Source: Microvirga sp. TS319 | GTDB taxonomy: Bacteria; Pseudomonadota; Alphaproteobacteria; Rhizobiales; Beijerinckiaceae | Assembly: GCF_041276405.1 (NCBI RefSeq) | Contig: NZ_JBGGGT010000002.1 | Coordinates: forward strand, 372,001-436,000 | Length of the DNA: 64,000 nucleotides | Direction of reading: 5' to 3' | In this document: one piece after another, positions 1 through 8,791 of the stretch | How the letters are laid out: each line of letters starts with the position of its first letter | Numbering within the stretch: the first letter of the stretch is position 1 | Made by a program: the position numbers and the translations under genes | The notes under the pieces: generated by a model | What the model saw: only the letters and a program-made list of their open reading frames with translations | Told to the model about the DNA's origin: nothing | Database searches by the model: none

Positions 1-2
1 GC

Positions 3-1892
3 GGGCCGCGTTACACCCATATGCTCGACCCGGCCTGGCCCGAGCTTCTCGCGCGGCATGCCGCCAATGTGGCCAGGCGCTATCCTCATATCGACCTTTA
101 CACGCCGGTCAACGAGCCGCTCACCACGGCGCGGTTCTCCGGGCTTTACGGGCACTGGTATCCTCACGGCACGGATTACGGGTCCTTCCTCAGGATACTC
201 GTGAACGAGTGTAAGGCGACGGTCCTGTCCATGCGGGCCATTCGCAAGGTGCAACCCGATGCCAAGCTCGTCCAGACGGACGATATGGGCAAGACCTTCT
301 CTACGCCTTTGCTCGGCTATCAGGCGGAGCACGAGAATCAGCGGCGCTTTCTCGGATTCGATCTCCTGTGCGGCATGGTGGATCGCGGGCACCCCTGGTG
401 GCCCGTCTTCATCGAGTGCGGGGTCGAGGAAAGAGATCTCGAGCTCCTCCTCGAGGGCGATGCAGCACCGGACCTTATCGGCATCAATCATTATCTCACG
501 AGCGAGCGCTATCTCGACGAGCGAATGAAGCGCTATCCCGAGCATCATTGGGGAGGAAACGGCAGGCACCGGTATGCGGATGCGGAAGCCGTTCGCATGC
601 CCTTGCCGCCCGGGGATCTCGGTCCGGCCGCCCGGTTGCGGGAAGTCTGGGAGCGCTACAAGCGTCCCATCGCCGTAACGGAGGCCCATCACGGCAGCTC
701 GCGCGACGATCAATTGCGCTGGCTCATGGAGGTATGGAACGACGTCAACATGCTTCGGGACGAAGGGGCCGATATTCGGGCCGTAACGGTTTGGTCGCTG
801 TTCGGCGCCGTGGACTGGAACAGTCTGCTCACGCAGCGCAACGGCTTCTATGAGCCAGGACCTTTCGATGTGCGGACCGCCGAACCTCGGCGCACGGCCC
901 TGGCTCATGCCGCCGAGGCGCTGGCGAAGACCGGCACCTACGATCACCCGGTTCTTGACCGCGCCGGCTGGTGGAAGCGGGATATTCGCTTCTACAAGCG
1001 CCCTGCCCAGCAATCCCGGGCCTGCTGGCTCGCCGACGAGCCGCGCCAGCTTCTGATCACGGGCGCCACCGGCACGCTGGGCCGCGCCTTTGCGCGCCTC
1101 GCCGAGTTCCGGGGGCTCAACCACGTGCCGCTCTCGCGCGGCGATCTGGATATCGCCGATGCCAGGAGTGTGAAGGCCGCGCTTGCGCGTCACCGTCCTT
1201 GGGCGGTGATCAATACGGCCGGATATGGGCGCGTCTCGGAGGCGGAGAACGATGCAACGGCCTGCTTCCGCGAGAATGCCGTCGGGGCCGAAGTGCTGGC
1301 GAAGGCCTGCGCGGATCTGGAGATCCCGCTCGTCACGTTCTCGTCGGACCTCGTCTTCGACGGAACGCTCGACAGATCTTATGTGGAGAGTGACGAGGTC
1401 AATCCGACCACGGTCTACGGCGCCAGCAAGGCCGAAGCGGAGCGGCGGGTTCTGGCTGCGCACGACACGGCACTCATCATTCGGACGGGCGCCTTCTTCG
1501 GACCATGGGACCAAAGGAATTTCATCTGGTCCGTTCTCAATGTCCTGAGCAGGGGCGAAGGAGTTCGGGCCAGTGTCGACGTCGTGTCGCCGACCTATGT
1601 GCCGGATCTCGTCAATGCCTCTCTCGACCTGCTGATCGACGGCGGCACCGGAATCTGGCACATGGCGAATGTCGGCGAAGTCTCCTGGCGCGATTTGGCC
1701 GCGCAGGCCGCGGAGCGCGCCGGCTTCGATCCGGATCTCGTGACGGATGCAGGCGATCTGCCGGTGCTGAATACCGCTCTTGCCACCGAACGCGGCATCC
1801 TCATGCCCCGGCTGGACAGCGCCATCGACCGGTTCTTCATCGACAGCGAGGTGGACTGGTCGGAGGAGAACATGAAAGTGGCGGCCGAGTAG
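3..1892 (+). CDS. GH1 glycosidase-like / RmlD-like reductase fusion (5' partial)
   Basis: The left edge cuts this gene: its frame is open from base 3 and the true start lies outside. Counting from the Met at base 21, the first ~300 residues resemble family 1 glycosidases: a TPVNEP motif (putative acid/base Glu32) and VTEAHHG near residue 221 in the place of the nucleophile TENG motif. From about residue 343 a second domain begins with the dinucleotide-binding loop GATGTLG and carries YGASK (Tyr466, Lys470), as in dTDP-4-dehydrorhamnose reductases (RmlD, extended SDR). The two are joined without a stop. Fusion of a glycosidase-like module to a sugar-nucleotide reductase suggests glycan or surface-sugar metabolism, but the substrate is unknown and the glycosidase part may be non-catalytic. 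The TAG stop is formed at the edge of a palindromic element. Confidence 0.85.
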   Translation, partial: GPRYTHMLDPAWPELLARHAANVARRYPHIDLYTPVNEPLTTARFSGLYGHWYPHGTDYGSFLRILVNECKATVLSMRAIRKVQPDAKLVQTDDMGKTFSTPLLGYQAEHENQRRFLGFDLLCGMVDRGHPWWPVFIECGVEERDLELLLEGDAAPDLIGINHYLTSERYLDERMKRYPEHHWGGNGRHRYADAEAVRMPLPPGDLGPAARLREVWERYKRPIAVTEAHHGSSRDDQLRWLMEVWNDVNMLRDEGADIRAVTVWSLFGAVDWNSLLTQRNGFYEPGPFDVRTAEPRRTALAHAAEALAKTGTYDHPVLDRAGWWKRDIRFYKRPAQQSRACWLADEPRQLLITGATGTLGRAFARLAEFRGLNHVPLSRGDLDIADARSVKAALARHRPWAVINTAGYGRVSEAENDATACFRENAVGAEVLAKACADLEIPLVTFSSDLVFDGTLDRSYVESDEVNPTTVYGASKAEAERRVLAAHDTALIIRTGAFFGPWDQRNFIWSVLNVLSRGEGVRASVDVVSPTYVPDLVNASLDLLIDGGTGIWHMANVGEVSWRDLAAQAAERAGFDPDLVTDAGDLPVLNTALATERGILMPRLDSAIDRFFIDSEVDWSEENMKVAAE

Positions 1893-2069
1893 CGCATCGT
1901 GCGAAAAGTGGCCCCGGTTTTCGCAAGAACGATGCGCTCTTTCCAAGAAGGGAGCATCGGATTGGATCCCAAAAGTGCAAATCCACTTTTGGGTCCGATG
2001 CTCCGGCGCATCGTGCGAAAAGTGGCCCCGGTTTTTCGCAAGAACGATGCGCTTTCCAAGAAGGGAGCA
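1892..2069. repeat. Palindromic element, copy 1 (modules B-A-B)
   Basis: Starts at the G of the preceding gene's TAG stop. Module B (GCGCATCGTGCG ... GAACGATGCGC), then module A (GAGCATCGGA ... GGGTCCGATGCTC), then a second B and a truncated A. The first B-A unit, 1892-2003, is 112 bp, the same length as the copy inside the fosX-like gene near 49.3 kb. Each module is an imperfect inverted repeat and would fold as a hairpin in DNA or RNA. Confidence 0.85.
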
Positions 2070-2097
2070 GCCCCGCGCCGTCGGGAGTTCTCATGAA

Positions 2098-2130
2098 AAC
2101 GGCGCGGAAGGATCCGCGCCGTTCCTTTTT
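2098..2130 (+). terminator. Rho-independent terminator
   Basis: An 11 bp perfect stem (AACGGCGCGGA / TCCGCGCCGTT) with a 4 nt loop is followed by CCTTTTT. It ends the glycosidase-fusion transcript after the palindromic element. Read on the other strand the tail is TTTTC, so it may also stop the convergent GH2 gene. Confidence 0.75.
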
Positions 2131-2147
2131 AAGGATGGGGAATGGGA

Positions 2148-4898
2148 TCAGGCGGCGGCTTCCGCCGCCCGCACCGCATCCTCGAGGCGGGCGGCCCGCG
2201 ATTCGACGGCGAGCTCCACCAGGGCATCCGTCAGGATGGTGGCCGTCGGATCTGCGAGCGGCTTATCCCGCAGCAGACGAAGAGTGGAGGCGACGAGGCG
2301 ACCGCGTCCGTAGGAGCGCTCGACGCCGAGCGCCACCGGCTTATGGATCCAGCCGACCACGAGGCCGGCAAAGACGCGGGCCTGGAAGTCCAGCAGGTTG
2401 CAGCCCGAGATCACGTGATCGGGCAGAACCCGGTCCATGGTCTCGTCGAGGAGCGGCCCCGAGGGGAAGCGGGCGAAGTGACCCGCGCGGCGCAGCCAGG
2501 CGAAGGAGGAGGCCCAATCGCCTGACCACAAGGTGCCGTGACGCGCCTGCACCTTCACCGCCTGCCAATGCGGGAAGAAGGGATAGAGGCTCATGTCCTC
2601 TTCCGGCAGGAGCAGCAGCTTGGCTCCGGCGCGCACGTGATCGGCAATCGCCTTGTTGTGCGTGCGGGAAACGATCAGCGTCGATTCCTCGAAGGCCCGC
2701 GCCATGGTGTAGCCCAGGGCGCTAAAGCGCTCGCGGAGGTCTTCGTCGGGCGACCACACCAGCTCCCGGACATGCACCGGGCGGGTGCGAACGGGATGGA
2801 TGGCGATGTCGTGGTGATTCTGAGCCACGAGGTCTCCGTCGGATGAACGCAGGGTAAAGCTGATGCGTCGCAGCGACGGCTCGTTCATCTCCGGCACCCG
2901 GATCTCGATGCGCCCGATATCGAACACGGACGGAGCCTCGATGCGAGGCAGGTCGATCGTCTGCGTCTCGTTGCAGATGCTGATCTCGAGCTTGCAATCC
3001 TCAAGAGCCGGTCCTGCGCCCTGGGCGACGGCGAGTTCCAGCGCAACCGTCTCGCCCGACCAGTAGGAGGCGCGCTCCCATTTCGGCACGATGACGGTAT
3101 CGGAATTGAAGATGTGGAACAGCTCGTGGAACACGCGCGTGTTGCGGCGCATGTCGAGAAGACCGTTCGACTCCCAGTGGCAGTCGTGCAGTTCGGTGAT
3201 CACATAGCCGGCTAGGTTCGGCTTCCTGCGCATGGCCTCGATCTCGTACTTGAAGGCACGAAACTGCTGCCATTGCGCTGCGATCACGAAGCGGCGGAGG
3301 TCGCCGAAGACCCGATCCATGCTCCAGTCGGAGAAGCGGTTCTCGACGCCATGGGCGTACATCACGCCCTCACCCCAGTCGTGGCCGGTCTCGAACCACC
3401 AGGGCTCTTCGCCTTTCGCGTCACGCAGGTCCTTCGGATAGGGCAGACCCCAGTTTCCGAACTCGGAGCACATGAGGGGCTCCCGGCCTGTGATCACCGC
3501 ATCGCCGTGGGGCGAATAGAGCCAGGAGGCCCGGTTCGAGAGCTCGTCCACGAATTGATCCCACTGCGCCCGGTGGTCGGGGTAAGCGGCGTAGAAGTGA
3601 TAATCCGCGATGTCGGATTCCACGTGGAAGCTCGGGGCGAGGGGCGAGTTGTCGACGACGAGGCGCGTCGGATCGTAGGCCTTCAGCCACGCGAAGGTGC
3701 GCTTGAGCCAATCGCGATGGTCAGCGTCGTTGACGAGGTCGACACCCCAGTTCTCGTTGATGATCGTCCAGATGATGATGGACGGGTGATTGCCGTCGCG
3801 GTCGACGATGCCCTTCAGGAGCTTTTCCTTGCGCCCGCGCGAGCGGTCGGTGGCCATGCCGCCGTTGGGCAGTTCCGTCCAAATCAGCATGCCCATACGG
3901 TCGGCGGTTTCGTAATAGCGCGGATCCGCCGCCTTGATGTGGCAACGCAGGCAGTTGAGGCCGAGCTCCTTCGCCTTTCTGAACTGGTCCTCCAGGAACT
4001 CCACCGATGGCACGGTGCAGATCGTGTCCGGATAGTAGTCCTGGTCGAGCGCCGCGCGCAGGTAGAGGGGTTCTCCGTTGAGGTAGAACTTGCCGTTGCG
4101 CGCTTCGATGGTGCGGAATCCGAAATGATCGACGATCTCGTCCTTCACGTCGCCGCCGCGCATGAGCTGCAGGCGAATGCGATAAAGGTTCGGGTGATCG
4201 GGCGACCAGGGCTGTACGTCGTGCACCGTCAGCTCGAAGGGCATGCTGGTCACGCCCACTTGCGTCTCGTGCATCTCGTCGACGACGGTCCTGCCGGACG
4301 GGTCGGTCACCTCGATGTGAGTCTGCGTGGCATCCGAGAGCGGACGCGCGAAGAACACGCCCGACGTCACGCGGCCCGTGGCCAGCTGCGGAACGAGGCG
4401 GACCCGGCTCATGTGGTCGGGAATGCGGCGCTCCAGATAGACCGATTGCCAGATGCCGGAGAGCGGACCGTACCAGCTCTGCTTGCCGAAGGGGATTTCG
4501 GCGAGCGGCGAATCGGGAAACTCGGCCGGGTTGTCGGTGGGCGAATCCACACGCACCTTGATCTCGTTGGGGCCGGGCCTGAGATAGGGCGTCACATCGA
4601 ACGAGAAGGGCAGGAAGCCACCCTCGTTATGACCTACGGCTTCGCCGTTGACGAAGACCTTCGTGTTGTGGAAGACGGCGCCGAAACGGATCCAGATGCT
4701 GTCGTGCAGCCACGCTTCATCGACCTCGATCGTCTTGCGATAGATGCCGATTCCCGCCCGCATGCGCAGATCCGAGAACTGGGCCTGCCAGGGACTTGGC
4801 ACAACAATCTGGCGAACCTCTGCCGGGCCCGACAAACGGTCGTCGGCCACGTGCAAAAATTCCCAAGTCCCATCCAGACTGATGCGATTGTCCTGCAT
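2148..4898 (-). CDS. Glycoside hydrolase family 2 protein (beta-galactosidase/glucuronidase-like)
   Basis: A 916-residue protein with the family 2 order: N-terminal sugar-binding jelly roll (SLDGTWEF near residue 8, IGIYRK near 50), immunoglobulin-like domain, then the TIM barrel. Catalytic residues are visible: INENWG with acid/base Glu382 and CSEFGNWG with nucleophile Glu479. The last ~250 residues are an accessory region of unclear function. There is no signal peptide, so a cytoplasmic exo-acting enzyme is likely; specificity (galactoside, glucuronide, mannoside) cannot be read from the sequence. The start is supported by AAGGAG six bases upstream. It is convergent with the glycosidase-reductase fusion. 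Confidence 0.85.
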   Translation of the reverse strand: MQDNRISLDGTWEFLHVADDRLSGPAEVRQIVVPSPWQAQFSDLRMRAGIGIYRKTIEVDEAWLHDSIWIRFGAVFHNTKVFVNGEAVGHNEGGFLPFSFDVTPYLRPGPNEIKVRVDSPTDNPAEFPDSPLAEIPFGKQSWYGPLSGIWQSVYLERRIPDHMSRVRLVPQLATGRVTSGVFFARPLSDATQTHIEVTDPSGRTVVDEMHETQVGVTSMPFELTVHDVQPWSPDHPNLYRIRLQLMRGGDVKDEIVDHFGFRTIEARNGKFYLNGEPLYLRAALDQDYYPDTICTVPSVEFLEDQFRKAKELGLNCLRCHIKAADPRYYETADRMGMLIWTELPNGGMATDRSRGRKEKLLKGIVDRDGNHPSIIIWTIINENWGVDLVNDADHRDWLKRTFAWLKAYDPTRLVVDNSPLAPSFHVESDIADYHFYAAYPDHRAQWDQFVDELSNRASWLYSPHGDAVITGREPLMCSEFGNWGLPYPKDLRDAKGEEPWWFETGHDWGEGVMYAHGVENRFSDWSMDRVFGDLRRFVIAAQWQQFRAFKYEIEAMRRKPNLAGYVITELHDCHWESNGLLDMRRNTRVFHELFHIFNSDTVIVPKWERASYWSGETVALELAVAQGAGPALEDCKLEISICNETQTIDLPRIEAPSVFDIGRIEIRVPEMNEPSLRRISFTLRSSDGDLVAQNHHDIAIHPVRTRPVHVRELVWSPDEDLRERFSALGYTMARAFEESTLIVSRTHNKAIADHVRAGAKLLLLPEEDMSLYPFFPHWQAVKVQARHGTLWSGDWASSFAWLRRAGHFARFPSGPLLDETMDRVLPDHVISGCNLLDFQARVFAGLVVGWIHKPVALGVERSYGRGRLVASTLRLLRDKPLADPTATILTDALVELAVESRAARLEDAVRAAEAAA

Positions 4899-5222
4899 GA
4901 TTTCTCCTTGAATCAGAGATTACCCAAGGGTCTCCAAGACGGCGAAAAAAAGGCTACGGACCGGAAGATGAAAGCCTTGCCGGCAGGTGCGACAATCGAT
5001 GCCCTTAAATTGCGTCCGAACCATCGGCCCTCGTCCCGGGCCCCCGTAGGCGGCCCGTTTCGAACAACGGCGGAGTCCGGCATTGGATCCAGGAACGCAT
5101 CAGCATGAAGGTCATGCGACCTGCCCGGCTTGGCAGGAACCGCCCCTTGGATCCGGCGTTGCCCTGATAATGCCGAGCCTTGCCGCTCGCCCGACAATCC
5201 CTGATTTCCGAAGAGGCTTCAG
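4899..5222. other. Intergenic region without recognised gene
   Basis: This 324 bp gap separates the divergent GH2 gene and the small membrane protein, so it must hold both promoters. I see no convincing gene, element of the palindromic family, or clear operator. Confidence 0.5.
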
Positions 5223-5513
5223 ATGGCTCAACAAGTTCCAGACGATCGCGCCCGCCAGGGTGCTCCCGGACGCCCGGTCCTGGGGGTCCTGCTCGGCGCG
5301 TTGCTTCTCGCTGCGATCGCCGGCACCGGCTACATGATCTGGGCCGGGTCGCAATCGCCGGCCGATCCAGGCACGGACGCCGCCCGCGCGGCCACGACCG
5401 GATCGACGACCGGCTCCTCGAATGCAAACCCGACGAACCGGATCACGCCTGCCAATCCGGCCTACCCCGCGCCGGAAGCTCAACCCTCCGCGAACCAGCC
5501 GGCGCAGCGTTAA
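5223..5513 (+). CDS. Small single-pass membrane protein
   Basis: A 96-residue protein not recognised as a named family. Residues about 18-41 form one hydrophobic segment (VLGVLLGALLLAAIAGTGYM), preceded by a short basic N-terminus and followed by a low-complexity Ala/Thr/Ser/Asn/Pro tail. It probably sits in the inner membrane with the tail in the periplasm. It has its own terminator directly downstream and so is likely monocistronic. Confidence 0.6.
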   Translation: MAQQVPDDRARQGAPGRPVLGVLLGALLLAAIAGTGYMIWAGSQSPADPGTDAARAATTGSTTGSSNANPTNRITPANPAYPAPEAQPSANQPAQR

Positions 5514-5534
5514 GGAGCCGTCTTCCCGTCAAAG

Positions 5535-5561
5535 GCCTGGGGAGTGCCCCCAGGCTTTTTT
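5535..5561 (+). terminator. Rho-independent terminator
   Basis: GCCTGGGG, a 5 nt loop, CCCCAGGC, then six T residues. It lies 22 bp after the stop of the small membrane protein. Confidence 0.85.
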
Positions 5562-5648
5562 GTTGCACTTCGTTCGCCCGGCGGCGAGTTTCTGCCTTAT
5601 TGATTCGCAATGAACCGGCCCACAAGGGAATGTGATAAGGCGAACTGC

Positions 5649-8195
5649 ATGACTGGGATTGGACTGAAGCGGCTGTTTGCGGCCGCAATCGTTGCGTGCG
5701 GCCTGGCCTCGGGTGGCTTTGCTTTTGCCCAGCAGGCGCAGGCGCCGGCCCAGCAACCGACGTCCGCTTCCCAGGCTCCCTCTTCCGAGGCGCCGGCCAA
5801 ACCGGCCGCACCGCCCGATGCTCCGGCCGTCAACGTGTCGACCGAAACGAAGGCGGCCCGCGCCAAGCTCGATGGTTTCAAGGCCGATCTCGATCAAAAG
5901 GAAATGGCGCTCCAGGGCCGCGTTCTGTCCGATCCGGAACTGCAGAACCTGCGCCAGCAGATCGAGCCGATCATCGCCGACATCCGCGCCGTCATCGAGG
6001 AGCAGGCTCCGCGGCTGGAGGCGAGCCGCCAACGCCTCTCGCAGCTCGGGCCGAAGCCCGCGACCGGCCAGCCCGAAGAAAGCGCCGATGTGGCCCGCGA
6101 TCGGGCGGACCGGGAGGCAGCCGTTGCGGAACTCGACGAAACGCAGCGTCTCGGACGCGCGCTTCTGGTCCAGGCCGAACAGCTGAGCGCTCAGATCGGC
6201 GACCTGCGCCGGGCCGGCTTCACGCGCGCGCTGTTCGAGCAGGGCGACGGGCTCCTCAGCCCCAATCTCTGGATGAGCGTCATCCATGCGATTCCGCGGG
6301 AGTTGCGGGCTCAACGGATCGTGCTGTCGGACAATTTCGAGCAGATGCAGCGTACTACGACCCTCGGCGTGCTGCTGCTTCTGGGCCTCGCCGTCGGCGT
6401 TGCCGTGGCGCTTTATGCCGGCCGCCGCTCCATTGCGCCCCGCCTCGTCCGGCGCGATCCGGCAATCACGGATCCGTCGCGCCGCAGCCGCCTGATGGCC
6501 GCAGTCGCCGTCCTTGTCCTGGGCGCCGGCCCCGCCGTCGCAGGAAGCTGGCTCGTCTGGATCGCCTTCGATTCGGTGGACATCGTCACCCCCCGTCTGG
6601 AGGCGGTGGCGCGATCGATTCTCGGCGGCCTGGCTTTCATTGCCTGCGTGCGTGCCCTCATCGACGCCATTCTCGCGCCGGACCATCCGTCCTGGCGCCT
6701 GATCCCCCTGCGGGATGCATCCGCCACCCGCATCATGAACTTCTCGGTGATCCTCGCAACCGTCCTGATCATCGGAAAGGTCATCGAATCGTTCAACAAG
6801 GCCATCGCGGCGGCCCTGCCGATCACGGTCATCACCCGGGCTGTTTTCGCCCTGGCCATAGCGCTTGTCTTCGCAGATCTGCTGCGCCGCTTCGCAGCGC
6901 GTGAGAACGAGGAGAACTGCCTCGGCCCCTACGTCGCGCAGGAAGTCGACATCGGCGGCCCGGTGCGGGGATTGGGATGGTTCGTGGTGGCCGTCGTGAT
7001 CTGCGGCGTGCTCGGCGGATACACGGCGCTCGCGTCGTTCGTGATCGACCAGGCGGTTTCGATCTCCCTCATCATTGCGATGCTCATCCTCTGCATCACC
7101 CTCGCGGACGAGTTCATTGCGGGCTCCCTGCGCGCTCAGAGCAGGCTCGCCACGACGCTCCAGGCCAATACGGGCATCCGCCGGCGTTCGCTGGAGCAGA
7201 TCGGCGTGCTGGCGAGCGGCGTTGCGCGCCTGGCGCTGATCGTCATCGCGATCCTGCTGGTTCTGCTGCCCTGGGGCATCGAATCGACCGATGTGGCGAG
7301 TTCCCTGCGGGCGCTGTTCTTCGGCTTCAGTGTCGGCGATGTGACGATCTCCCTTTCGTCGGTCCTGATCGCGGCGCTGCTCTTTGCGGCGGGCTTCACG
7401 GTCACGCGCATCATCCAGCGCTGGCTCGACAACACCTTCCTGCCGGCGACCGACCTCGATGCGGGCCTGCGCAACTCGATCCGCACGGCGGCGGGCTATG
7501 TGGGGGTCATCACGGCGGGCGTCATCGCCTTCACCTATCTCGGCCTGAGCCTGGAGCGGCTGACCATCGTGGCCGGCGCCCTGTCGGTGGGTATCGGTTT
7601 CGGCCTCCAGTCCATTGTCAACAACTTCATCTCGGGCCTTATCCTGCTGTGGGAGCGCCCGATCCGGGTGGGCGATCTCGTGGTCGTAGGCGACGGCGAG
7701 GGCTATGTTCGCCGGATCAATGTACGCTCCACCGAGATCCAGACCTTCGATCGCTCGACGCTGATCGTGCCGAACTCGAACCTGATCTCGGGGATCGTCC
7801 GCAATCGCGTGCGCAACGACCGCGTTGGGCGCGTCATCGTGTCGATCCCCGTGCCGCGTGCGACTGATCCCGATCTGATGGCCGACATCATGCGCAGCGC
7901 CGCGCTGGCGCATCGCGAGGTGATGAGCGAGCCCAATCCGCGCGTCCTTTTCAAGAAGGTGACGGAGAACACCATCGATTTCGATCTCGTCTGCTTCGTG
8001 GACGATATCGACGCCGCGGGCCGGGTTTCGAGCGATCTCTATTTCGAGATTTTCCGGGGCCTGCGGAAGGCGGGTATCGGCGTGCCCGTGCCCGCCGCTC
8101 CAGAGCCCGAGGACGAGCCGAATGCCGATCTGTCCAAGAAGGAGGGGGATGAGGATGAAACCTTAACCCTTCTCAAGGATAAGTCGCCGGCATGA
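5649..8195 (+). CDS. DUF3772 / MscS-family mechanosensitive channel
   Basis: An 848-residue inner-membrane protein. A signal peptide (GLKRLFAAAIVACGLASG) leads into an Ala/Pro/Gln linker, a periplasmic helical DUF3772-type region (residues ~60-200), many transmembrane helices (~240-600) and a C-terminal MscS module. The pore-lining segment with VGIGFGLQSIVNNFISG and the following beta domain (IRVGDLVVVGD) are typical of MscS. Predicted role: tension-gated release of solutes on osmotic downshock, as in the large MscK/YbdG-like members. An ATG at 5610 is possible, but 5649 has AAGG upstream and begins directly with the signal peptide. It overlaps the next gene by 4 bp. Confidence 0.88.
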   Translation: MTGIGLKRLFAAAIVACGLASGGFAFAQQAQAPAQQPTSASQAPSSEAPAKPAAPPDAPAVNVSTETKAARAKLDGFKADLDQKEMALQGRVLSDPELQNLRQQIEPIIADIRAVIEEQAPRLEASRQRLSQLGPKPATGQPEESADVARDRADREAAVAELDETQRLGRALLVQAEQLSAQIGDLRRAGFTRALFEQGDGLLSPNLWMSVIHAIPRELRAQRIVLSDNFEQMQRTTTLGVLLLLGLAVGVAVALYAGRRSIAPRLVRRDPAITDPSRRSRLMAAVAVLVLGAGPAVAGSWLVWIAFDSVDIVTPRLEAVARSILGGLAFIACVRALIDAILAPDHPSWRLIPLRDASATRIMNFSVILATVLIIGKVIESFNKAIAAALPITVITRAVFALAIALVFADLLRRFAARENEENCLGPYVAQEVDIGGPVRGLGWFVVAVVICGVLGGYTALASFVIDQAVSISLIIAMLILCITLADEFIAGSLRAQSRLATTLQANTGIRRRSLEQIGVLASGVARLALIVIAILLVLLPWGIESTDVASSLRALFFGFSVGDVTISLSSVLIAALLFAAGFTVTRIIQRWLDNTFLPATDLDAGLRNSIRTAAGYVGVITAGVIAFTYLGLSLERLTIVAGALSVGIGFGLQSIVNNFISGLILLWERPIRVGDLVVVGDGEGYVRRINVRSTEIQTFDRSTLIVPNSNLISGIVRNRVRNDRVGRVIVSIPVPRATDPDLMADIMRSAALAHREVMSEPNPRVLFKKVTENTIDFDLVCFVDDIDAAGRVSSDLYFEIFRGLRKAGIGVPVPAAPEPEDEPNADLSKKEGDEDETLTLLKDKSPA

Positions 8196-8689
8196 AGAGC
8201 CTCCTTTGCCTCAGCCTTTCCGCGCTTGCCCTTGCGGGCTGCCAGTCCGAGCAGCGTTATGTCGGTTCGCAGACGCCAAGCTTCTACGCCTCCATGGCCA
8301 ATGCCGGGGCCGTGGTTGACGGGGCCATGGCGCGGGACATGATCGGCGCCTATCGCCGGAACAACGGCTTAGGGCTGCTCACGCTCGATCCCGAATTGCA
8401 GGCGGCGGCGCAGGCCGAGGCGGACGCCATGGCGAGGGCGGACAAGCCCAGCTCGGCCGAGACGTTCAAGCGCCGGCTGGCCTCGGGGGGCTTCGCCGCA
8501 CCGGCCGCCAATCTCTCCGCCGGATACCACACCCTTGCAGAAGCCTTCTCCGGCTGGCGCGAGAGCCCGCAGCACAACAGGGTAATGCTCGACCCCAGGG
8601 CGACGCGGATCGGCATCGCTACGGCCTATGCGCCCGGTTCCAAGTACAAGGTCTATTGGGTTCTGGCCGTCGCGGCGGATCGAAGCTGA
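8192..8689 (+). CDS. CAP-domain (SCP/PR1-like) lipoprotein
   Basis: A 165-residue protein with a lipoprotein signal (SLSALALAGC, lipidated Cys17), so predicted to be membrane-anchored facing the periplasm. The rest resembles bacterial CAP domains: AYRRNNGLGLLTLDPELQAA near the N-terminus, an internal WRESPQHNRVML motif and a GIATAYAPGS strand. Bacterial CAP proteins have no single defined reaction. It is translationally coupled to the channel gene through an ATGA overlap. Confidence 0.8.
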   Translation: MKSLLCLSLSALALAGCQSEQRYVGSQTPSFYASMANAGAVVDGAMARDMIGAYRRNNGLGLLTLDPELQAAAQAEADAMARADKPSSAETFKRRLASGGFAAPAANLSAGYHTLAEAFSGWRESPQHNRVMLDPRATRIGIATAYAPGSKYKVYWVLAVAADRS

Positions 8690-8791
8690 GCCGGAGCAAG
8701 GCATTTCCGGGGCAGTCTGGAACCTAACCCGAAGCGTAGCTCTTTAGCATGGGCGCCAGAGTCGGCGGTGTAAGAGCGTGCCTCGGTTCCA

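Noticed and set aside
1595..2094. Overlapping minus- and plus-strand frames running through the palindromic element near 1.9 kb
   Set aside because: They encode element-derived peptides (such as RKTGATF) joined to shadow sequence, with no start signal; unlike the fosX case there is no host protein family around them.
3273..5108. 611-codon open frame antisense to the GH2 gene
   Set aside because: Composition is that of a shadow frame, and the GH2 protein has catalytic motifs and a ribosome-binding site.
5529..7913. Very long open frame on the minus strand, antisense to the MscS-type gene
   Set aside because: Its translation is Arg/Asp/Gly/His-rich low-complexity sequence without domains, the usual shadow of a GC-rich gene; the plus strand encodes a clear channel with signal peptide.
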